DNA from: G020348385 sp964580235
GTDB lineage: Bacteria; Acidobacteriota; Aminicenantia; Aminicenantales; Aminicenantaceae
DNA: 11,886 bases
Assembly: GCA_964580235.1 (NCBI GenBank)
Contig: CAZOJY010000110.1
Location: forward strand, 1-11,886
Direction of reading: 5' to 3'
Shown here in pieces: positions 1 through 4,511 of the stretch. A program made the translations under genes and the position numbers. The notes below the pieces were generated by a model. The model did no database searches. It was given only the letters and a program-made list of their open reading frames with translations, and had not been told where the DNA came from. Positions within the stretch are counted from its first letter, which is position 1. Every line of letters starts with the position of its first letter.

Positions 1-1
1 T

Positions 2-106
2 CGCATGGGCAATGTGATGATTGATAATGATAATTATTTATATGCCTCGGTGCAAGCTAAAGAAAATTATCCTCAAGTTGTTAAATACAAACTTATTTTT
101 GAGTAA
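2..106 (+). CDS. C-terminal end of a six-bladed beta-propeller lipoprotein (5' truncated by window edge)
   Basis: Only the last 34 codons are present, open from the window edge to a TAA at 104-106. The peptide contains IDNDNYLYASVQ and ends VVKYKLIFE. This resembles the end of the complete propeller protein just downstream, which finishes LAVYKMFWE after a matching RLYCVQEKEGGY stretch. The alternating polar and aromatic beta-strand pattern and the terminal YK-x-(I/F)-(F/W)-E fit the closing strand of the last blade of this family. The gene therefore looks like a tandem paralogue of the 434-1579 gene, on the same strand and 327 bp upstream of it. Function is unknown; members of the family are surface or periplasmic lipoproteins with an NHL-like fold. 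The assignment rests on the similarity of the two tails only. Confidence 0.6.
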   Translation, partial: RMGNVMIDNDNYLYASVQAKENYPQVVKYKLIFE

Positions 107-208
107 GATTTTTAACCTATCTACAGCTTCAGCATCTTCCAGAGCTTTTTCTAAAGTTCCAAACATAACCCTCCTGGCGTGCCAAAAATCTTCTTTAGGA
201 ATAAACTC
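38..208 (-). pseudogene. Possible remnant of a small helical protein
   Basis: A minus-strand reading frame is open from just after a TAA (209-211) to a TAA at 38-40, giving 56 codons. Its middle part is charged and helix-like: FWHARRVMFGTLEKALEDAE, then AVDRLKILLKNK. The only ATG (164-166) has AGGAGG three bases before it, which is close for a ribosome binding site, so a product of about 42 residues is conceivable. The frame overlaps the end of the propeller gene on the other strand, and just upstream the same frame is broken by further stops. It may be a decayed gene or a chance open frame. I do not recognise the family. Confidence 0.25.
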
Positions 209-433
209 TTAAACGCTCTTTTTGCTAACACAGCCGGCTTATGTACTCATCCAACCCCTGAAAACAAAGAGCAAGGCTATGAAGGTTTTGGCTGCTGTGT
301 TTGGTGGAGGGAGCGAGAAGGTTGCTGATGGTCAGGCTGAGGAGAGAACAAGTTTAGTCACTGCTGGAAATTAAATTGCTGTTGATTTTGGGATTGAGTT
401 GTATTAATTTTTGATTGGCAGGGGAATGCAAAC
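107..433. other. AT-rich gap between the two propeller genes; no confident gene
   Basis: Nothing in these 327 bases is a clear gene. Besides the minus-strand trace at 38-208, the plus strand has an open frame at 213-374. An ATG at 279 in it would give 31 codons beginning MKVLAAVFGGGSEKVADGQ, but only a weak AAGG precedes that ATG. The composition shifts from AT-rich to G-rich near 275-360. There is no convincing sigma70 promoter for the following gene: TTGCTG (376-381) and TGTATT (400-405), 18 bases apart, are the best match and poor. I saw no hairpin with a T-run. Confidence 0.4.
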
Positions 434-1579
434 ATGAAAAAAATAATTCTTGTGATTTCTGTCTTATCCTTATTAATCTGTTGTGGCCCAAAACAGGATG
501 AAGTGGAAAGGATTATTGAGGATGGAGTGGAAGTTGTTATCAATCATCTTAAACCTTACAAAATTAAGGACGAGTTATCAAACTTATCTTTAGAAAAAGA
601 ATTTTCTATTGATTTGTCCAGAGACGAAATTGCAAAAAGGGGACTGGCTGATATATTTGCTATTGATGTCGATTCTGAGGGGAGTATTTATATTCTCAAC
701 GGCAAGCCACTTGACTACTTCATTTTCAAATTTGATAAGGATGGCAAGTTCTTAATGTCTTTTGCTAGAAATGGCCAGGGTCCAGGGGAAACCGAAGGGG
801 GAATGTATTTAGGAATCGACAACCGAGATAATATTATTATTACCGATATGAGAGGCCTAAAATCTTTGATATTTGATAAAAACGGGGAACTTATAGAAGA
901 AATTCATTTCCCAGAAAGAAAGTTTGCGTGGTATCCTCTCGAGAATGGAAATTATTTTGCTTATTGGCGTAATTATACTACACCTGAGGCAGACTATTTT
1001 GATGACTTTTTTGATTTGTATGATACCAAATATGAAAAGATAAAAGTCCTAGATACCCGCAAGTGGCTCACGCCGAGAAAGAATGGAATTAGAGCCAATC
1101 TGATAGTGCCTGTTTTCACCTGGAGGAAATCAAGAGAACATATATTTATTGGGAATGAAGATAGAGGATATGAAATTTGGATGTTCGACCTAGAAGGGAA
1201 CCTGCTTAGAAAAATAAAAAAAGAATTTGTACCTGTGAAGGTTCAAATTCCCGAAGAAAAAAAGAAAGAATTCATCGGTCTCTGGGGTCCCGATGTCAGA
1301 GTCTGGTTTTCCAAGTATTGGCCTCCATTTAGTTCTTTTTTTCCTGATGATGAAGGGCGGCTTTTTGTTCAGACTTTTGAGCAAGGAATTAGCCCAAAAG
1401 AATATCTTTATGATATCTTCAGCCCAGAAGGAGCATTTATCGGGACAAAAAGTCTGAATATTCTTCCCAGTAATGCCTATCAAGTTTATGCTGTTGCTAG
1501 GAAGCATCGCCTCTACTGCGTCCAGGAAAAAGAGGGCGGATATAAGGAATTAGCAGTTTATAAGATGTTTTGGGAATAA
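434..1579 (+). CDS. Six-bladed beta-propeller lipoprotein
   Basis: 381 residues. The N-terminus MKKIILVISVLSLLIC is a lipoprotein-type signal with Cys16-Cys17; the lipobox is not canonical, because neither candidate Cys has Gly, Ala or Ser at -1. The mature protein is then probably lipid-anchored to a membrane. The best family marker is FARNGQGPGETEGG (residues 110-123), the GRxGQGPGEF-like signature of the six-bladed beta-propeller family (PF17170 / NHL-like). Around it are repeated blade strands of the type SIYILNG, YFIFKFDKDGKF, NIIITDMRG, LIFDKNGEL, EIWMFDLEGNLLRK and RLFVQTFE. Length is normal for the family. The start ATG follows AGGGG (420-424) by nine bases. The gene is AT-rich compared with the genes to its right, and its tail resembles that of the truncated gene at 2-106. 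Ligand or partner is unknown; these proteins are often expanded in one genome. Confidence 0.85.
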   Translation: MKKIILVISVLSLLICCGPKQDEVERIIEDGVEVVINHLKPYKIKDELSNLSLEKEFSIDLSRDEIAKRGLADIFAIDVDSEGSIYILNGKPLDYFIFKFDKDGKFLMSFARNGQGPGETEGGMYLGIDNRDNIIITDMRGLKSLIFDKNGELIEEIHFPERKFAWYPLENGNYFAYWRNYTTPEADYFDDFFDLYDTKYEKIKVLDTRKWLTPRKNGIRANLIVPVFTWRKSREHIFIGNEDRGYEIWMFDLEGNLLRKIKKEFVPVKVQIPEEKKKEFIGLWGPDVRVWFSKYWPPFSSFFPDDEGRLFVQTFEQGISPKEYLYDIFSPEGAFIGTKSLNILPSNAYQVYAVARKHRLYCVQEKEGGYKELAVYKMFWE

Positions 1580-1884
1580 AAGTAGTCACAGCTACAAGAG
1601 AAATAAGAAAATCAATAATGATACATATTATTACAATTAGCCTCCACAGAGCAGCTTATTCGTAGTCAGACGGTCGGGGAAATTAGCAGGTCACTAGTAC
1701 CTGCTTCAATTCCTCCACTACTTTAAACCTATGGAGTACACTATTAAGATTCAAAAATGAGGGTTCCCTCGAAGAACGACTCGTGAAGGCTAGATCCTCA
1801 ATGGTGCTGCGGACATACCAGATGTCTTATCCAACTAAAGTTTAGCCACACAAAATGGAAGAGAACTGAAAAAGATGCAGGTGC
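1580..1884. other. 305-bp gap between two convergent genes; degraded sequence
   Basis: There is no intact gene here. The propeller gene and the TPR gene both end into this gap. It holds the minus-strand coding trace at 1683-1826, listed separately. It also contains a 7-bp inverted repeat with a 7-base loop (AGCAGGT, CACTAGT, ACCTGCT; 1685-1705). No T-run follows it on either strand, so it is not a good intrinsic terminator. No tRNA fold was seen. Confidence 0.5.
1683..1826 (-). pseudogene. 47-codon coding remnant without a start
   Basis: The minus strand is open from just after a TAA (1827-1829) to a TAA at 1683-1685. The peptide starts DIWYVRSTIEDLAFTSRSSR, continues EPSFLNLNSVLHRFKV and ends VEELKQVLVTC. 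It has normal amino-acid variety and an amphipathic helical end, so it reads like the C-terminus of a real protein. There is no start codon or ribosome binding site at its upstream end, and the frame is cut by a stop there. This fits a broken 3' fragment, possibly from a transposase or a transferred gene. I cannot name the family. The opposite strand is also open here but gives a less protein-like peptide. Confidence 0.3.
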
Positions 1885-2475
1885 TTAGAGTTTTTTGACA
1901 AACTCCTTGATCGTTTGCCCTTCTGGTGTTCTAAAATTTGGATTAATCTGGATCAATTCCTGCCATGTCTGCATGGCAGCCTCACGGTTTCCTAAATCAT
2001 AAAATTGAACGATTCCTTTGTTGAAAAAAGCCTGCTCATGCTGTGGATCCCACTCTATAGCCTTATCAAAGCATGAAATAGCCTCAGCTGGATTTTTGCT
2101 GCGCCGGTACATGATACCCAGATCGGTCCAGACATCCGCGTTATTCGGATTCAAATTGAGATATTTCGTGTATGCTCCGATGGAATTCTGATATTTATGT
2201 GTGTCAAAATAAAGATTGCCCAGATCCAGCCAGGCAGCCAGGTTTTTGGGATTATTTTCGACTTCCCTCTCCAGAACGAGCATCCGGGCAGACTGTTCCG
2301 TAGAGATACTCTGACTTGAACTCGAAATGTTAGCTTGTCTGGGGCCCATTGAACCGGACTTGTACAGGCTGTAAATATTTCCGGCTATAAATCCGACGAT
2401 CAGACCGGCGAGTCCGATGATGAGAGCTGTATTCAATGTCACATATTTGACTTCGACTTCTTTGACTTTTTTCAT
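1885..2475 (-). CDS. Membrane-anchored TPR protein
   Basis: 196 residues. A short charged N-terminus (MKKVKEVEVKY) leads into one transmembrane helix at about residues 13-36 (LNTALIIGLAGLIVGFIAG). A Ser/Gln-rich linker follows (about 40-62). Three tetratricopeptide repeats cover about 79-180, recognisable as AWLDLGNLYFD..KYQNSIGAYTKYLNLNPNN, DVWTDLGIMYRRSKNPAEAISCFDKAIEWDPQ and AFFNKGIVQFYDLGNREAAMQTWQELIQINPN. A capping helix ends EFVKKL. The lack of a cleavage site suggests a signal anchor with the TPR domain outside the cytoplasm. TPR domains bind other proteins, so an assembly or scaffold role is likely; the overall form resembles CcmH/NrfG-like proteins but no specific partner is visible. 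AGGAG (2481-2485) sits five bases before the ATG, and a good promoter lies just upstream. Confidence 0.88.
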   Translation of the reverse strand: MKKVKEVEVKYVTLNTALIIGLAGLIVGFIAGNIYSLYKSGSMGPRQANISSSSQSISTEQSARMLVLEREVENNPKNLAAWLDLGNLYFDTHKYQNSIGAYTKYLNLNPNNADVWTDLGIMYRRSKNPAEAISCFDKAIEWDPQHEQAFFNKGIVQFYDLGNREAAMQTWQELIQINPNFRTPEGQTIKEFVKKL

Positions 2476-2495
2476 GATAACTCCTAAGTCTATTC

Positions 2496-2524
2496 ATTCT
2501 AAAATACTTCTAGAGAAATTCCAA
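2496..2524 (-). promoter_or_regulatory. Sigma70-like promoter of the TPR gene
   Basis: Read on the minus strand, TTGGAA (2519-2524) and TAGAAT (2496-2501) are separated by exactly 17 bases. The predicted start near 2489 would give a leader of about 14 bases that still contains the AGGAG site. The assignment is by pattern only. Confidence 0.5.
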
Positions 2525-2530
2525 CACTCA

Positions 2531-2560
2531 TTGACCTTGTCGATGAAACAGTGATATTCT
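2531..2560 (+). promoter_or_regulatory. Sigma70-like promoter of the M24 peptidase gene
   Basis: TTGACC (2531-2536) and TATTCT (2555-2560) are 18 bases apart. The predicted start near 2567 leaves a leader of about 16 bases containing GGAGG (2572-2576). Its -35 box lies six bases from the -35 box of the divergent TPR promoter. Confidence 0.45.
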
Positions 2561-2582
2561 CAGTTCAGAATGGAGGTATTTC

Positions 2583-3863
2583 ATGATGTTGCATAGACGG
2601 GATTTTTTCAAACTTTCCCTTGGAGCTGCAGGAGTGGCACTGGCTTCGGTATCCTGTGCCCCACAAAAAGAACCATCCTCTCCAGGAGCTTCAGAGAATA
2701 TTTTCAGCGAACTTCATCCGATGACCGGCGATGTTGTTCCTATTTCTGATGAGGAACGTCTAAGTCGGATTGAGAAGGCCAAGCGGCTGATGGTGGAAAA
2801 CGGCATACAGGCCATTTATTTGGAGGCAGGCACAAGCATGTTTTACTACACCGGAGTCCGGTGGGGAAACAGCGAGAGAATGTTTGCTCTTGTCATTCCC
2901 TCCAGCGGGGATATAGCTTGGAGTTGCCCTGCATTTGAAGAAGACAGAGCCCGCGAGTTAATCCGTTTCGGAGATGACATTCGCACTTGGGAAGAAGATG
3001 AAAGTCCCTACAAGAGGGTTGCAGAGATACTGAACGACAGAAATATCCTACACGGAAAAGTCGGGATAGAAGAGAGAGTCCGTTTTTTCCTGTATGATGG
3101 GATTAGGAAAGAAGCTCCCCACCTGGAATACGTCAGTGCCGATCCTGTTACCGTCGGCTGCCGGGTGATCAAGTCCCAGGCTGAAATAGCTTTGATGCAG
3201 AAGGCCAATGATATCACTATCGAAGCCTACAAGGCTTCGATTGCGCGGTTGAGCAAGGGGATGACCAAAGAAGACTTCAGCGTCCTTTCCGCTGCTGCCC
3301 ACAAGGCGTTGGGTGTCAGTGGAGGAATAGGAGCCCAGATCGCAGAGGCTTCGGCAAATCCTCACGGCAGCATCAAACATATAGAATTGAAAGAAGGGGA
3401 TATTGTCCTGATGGACGGCGGGTGCAATGTTGATGGGTACAGGTCAGATATCAGCCGGACCATTGTGTTCGGTGAGCCGAACGAGCGACAAATGGAGATA
3501 TGGAACCTGGCTAAAAAAGCCCAGGAAGCTCTGTTTGCAACGGCCGGCGTGGGTGTTCCCTGCGAAGATGTGGATGCAGCTGCCCGCCAAGTGTACATTG
3601 ATTATGGCTTTCCTGGCGGTTATGAACTTCCTGGATGCCCTCACAGGGCGGGCCATGGGATCGGTCTCGACGGTCACGAATGGACCTACCTGGTCAAAGG
3701 GAACAAAACACCAATGAACCTGGGAATGTGCTTCACCAATGAGCCCATGCTTGTGGTTCCCAGCGAGTTCGGAGTAAGATTGGAGGATGACTTCTATATT
3801 ACAGAGGATGGTCCCCGATACTTCACAACTCCCAGCCCATCGATCAACGAACCCTTCGCCTAG
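2583..3863 (+). CDS. Tat-exported M24 family metallopeptidase lipoprotein (Xaa-Pro aminopeptidase/creatinase type)
   Basis: 426 residues. The N-terminus carries a twin-arginine signal (HRRDFFKLSLGAAGVALAS) ending in lipobox SVSC with Cys25. The enzyme is thus probably folded with its metals in the cytoplasm, exported by Tat and lipid-anchored. An N-terminal creatinase-like domain (about 55-195) is followed by the pita-bread catalytic domain (about 200-415). All five dinuclear metal ligands of the family are visible: Asp278 and Asp289 in MDGGCNVDGYRSDISRT (the usual 11-residue spacing), His358 in HRAGHGIGLDGHE, Glu387 in TNEPML and Glu401 in VRLEDDFYIT. His365 matches the second active-site His. 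It probably removes N-terminal residues, perhaps Xaa-Pro, from peptides outside the cytoplasm. GGAGG (2572-2576) is six bases before the first of two adjacent ATGs; the second (2586) is possible. Most M24 enzymes are cytoplasmic. Creatinase-like activity on other substrates cannot be excluded. Confidence 0.92.
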   Translation: MMLHRRDFFKLSLGAAGVALASVSCAPQKEPSSPGASENIFSELHPMTGDVVPISDEERLSRIEKAKRLMVENGIQAIYLEAGTSMFYYTGVRWGNSERMFALVIPSSGDIAWSCPAFEEDRARELIRFGDDIRTWEEDESPYKRVAEILNDRNILHGKVGIEERVRFFLYDGIRKEAPHLEYVSADPVTVGCRVIKSQAEIALMQKANDITIEAYKASIARLSKGMTKEDFSVLSAAAHKALGVSGGIGAQIAEASANPHGSIKHIELKEGDIVLMDGGCNVDGYRSDISRTIVFGEPNERQMEIWNLAKKAQEALFATAGVGVPCEDVDAAARQVYIDYGFPGGYELPGCPHRAGHGIGLDGHEWTYLVKGNKTPMNLGMCFTNEPMLVVPSEFGVRLEDDFYITEDGPRYFTTPSPSINEPFA

Positions 3864-4261
3864 AGGATTTTTTTCGTCTTTCGATATCGATCTTGCATCG
3901 ATTTGACATTTTCTCCCGAGACGTGGTTGTGATGCCTGAAACCGCCTCCAAAATTTTTCGGGATATGCATCAACTCATGGATGATCGTTTCTTCTTGTCC
4001 TTTGTCGTCGAGCTTGTCGAATCGCTCGGATAAAAACTCCAATACGTAAAAGGCTTTGATCCTCATCGCAATCTGCAGAACTTTACTCATTCCGTGGCAT
4101 CTGGCGATGACTCGTCTCGTCGAAGATCCATAACTCCTGACGCACACCACCTTGTCCAGATCGACATGAGTGAGGTTCAATGTTCGAACGATATCCGCAA
4201 AACGCTCTTGAATATCTTCTGCGATTTCATAGCGTATATTTTTCCTTTTTTTCTTAGGCAT
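3860..4261 (-). CDS. Small HExxH metallopeptidase (COG4900 / PF18894-like)
   Basis: 133 residues, with no signal peptide or membrane segment, so it is probably cytoplasmic. The N-terminus is very basic (MPKKKRKNIRY). Zinc-site motif IIHELMHIPKNFGGGFRHH (residues 93-111) has His95 and His99 as metal ligands and Glu96 as catalytic base. His110 or His111, or His113 in NHV, probably supplies the third ligand. The HELMHIPK...GG.RHH pattern matches what I know as the predicted metallopeptidase group COG4900 and the putative phage metallopeptidase domain. The substrate is unknown. Its stop codon overlaps the stop of the convergent M24 gene (shared bases 3860-3863). No good ribosome binding site precedes the ATG. 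Instead the ATG lies inside the end of the small upstream ORF (4254-4433), in the arrangement ATGCCTAA, which suggests translational coupling. Confidence 0.8.
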   Translation of the reverse strand: MPKKKRKNIRYEIAEDIQERFADIVRTLNLTHVDLDKVVCVRSYGSSTRRVIARCHGMSKVLQIAMRIKAFYVLEFLSERFDKLDDKGQEETIIHELMHIPKNFGGGFRHHNHVSGENVKSMQDRYRKTKKIL

Positions 4262-4433
4262 CCAATTTCCGTTTTTTCAGCTCTTTATTTTGTATGGTTG
4301 TTCCATCCTTGTCAATCTGAGAAAGGAGTAGATATTTGCTAGTCGTTTCCCCATCAAATGCGAGCTTGGTTTGTCCTGTCCGCTGGCGAACACTGTGTGC
4401 ACCATAATGAACACTTCTTTGGGCTTGTTTCAA
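4254..4433 (-). CDS. Small basic protein of unknown function, overlapping the start of the metallopeptidase gene
   Basis: A 59-codon minus-strand frame begins at TTG (4431-4433) and ends at TAA (4254-4256), eight bases into the metallopeptidase gene. The peptide reads well as a protein: KQAQRSVHYGAHSVRQRTGQ, then TKLAFDGETTSKYLLLSQID, then a lysine-rich end KDGTTIQNKELKKRKLDA. It has no Cys, no membrane segment and no signal. Upstream the frame is closed by TAG after six more codons, so TTG is the only common start; its ribosome binding site is weak (purine-rich AAAAGAAAAA). The overlap with the next ATG and the absence of a ribosome binding site for the metallopeptidase support co-translation. 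I know no family for it. It could instead be a chance frame or a fragment, since nothing here tests conservation. Confidence 0.45.
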   Translation of the reverse strand: MKQAQRSVHYGAHSVRQRTGQTKLAFDGETTSKYLLLSQIDKDGTTIQNKELKKRKLDA

Positions 4434-4435
4434 GT

Positions 4436-4465
4436 TTGTTTTTCTTTTCTATCCTATGATATTAT
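4436..4465 (+). promoter_or_regulatory. Weak sigma70-like promoter candidate for the permease gene
   Basis: TTGTTT (4436-4441) and TATTAT (4460-4465) are 18 bases apart, about 47 bases before the ATG at 4512. The surrounding bases are AT-rich, so chance matches are likely. The site starts just beyond the start of the divergent small ORF. Confidence 0.3.
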
Positions 4466-4497
4466 GGCATGATTTTTGCTAATATTAGAAAAGGAGA

Positions 4498-4504
4498 AGA
4501 GGAG
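4498..4504 (+). promoter_or_regulatory. Ribosome binding site fixing the permease start at 4512
   Basis: AGAGGAG at 4498-4504 ends seven bases before ATG 4512-4514. The frame is open further upstream to a TTG at 4476, but that codon has no ribosome binding site. The family N-terminus, MLKNYLKVAFRNI, begins exactly at the ATG. Confidence 0.65.
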
Positions 4505-4511
4505 AAAAGAA

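Noticed and set aside
1685..1705. Inverted repeat AGCAGGT / ACCTGCT as a terminator
   Set aside because: The 7-bp stem has no T-run on either side and overlaps a possible coding remnant.
1740..1850. tRNA-like or group II intron-like sequence in the gap after the propeller gene
   Set aside because: No cloverleaf arms or domain V hairpin could be formed by eye.
4094..4342. A plus-strand frame of 82 codons covering the metallopeptidase start
   Set aside because: It is opposite the HELMH gene and the small overlapping ORF. Its peptide is less protein-like and there is no ribosome binding site.
4476..4511. Extension of the permease to a TTG start at 4476
   Set aside because: The extra twelve codons consist of the purine-rich ribosome binding region itself, and the family N-terminus starts at ATG 4512.
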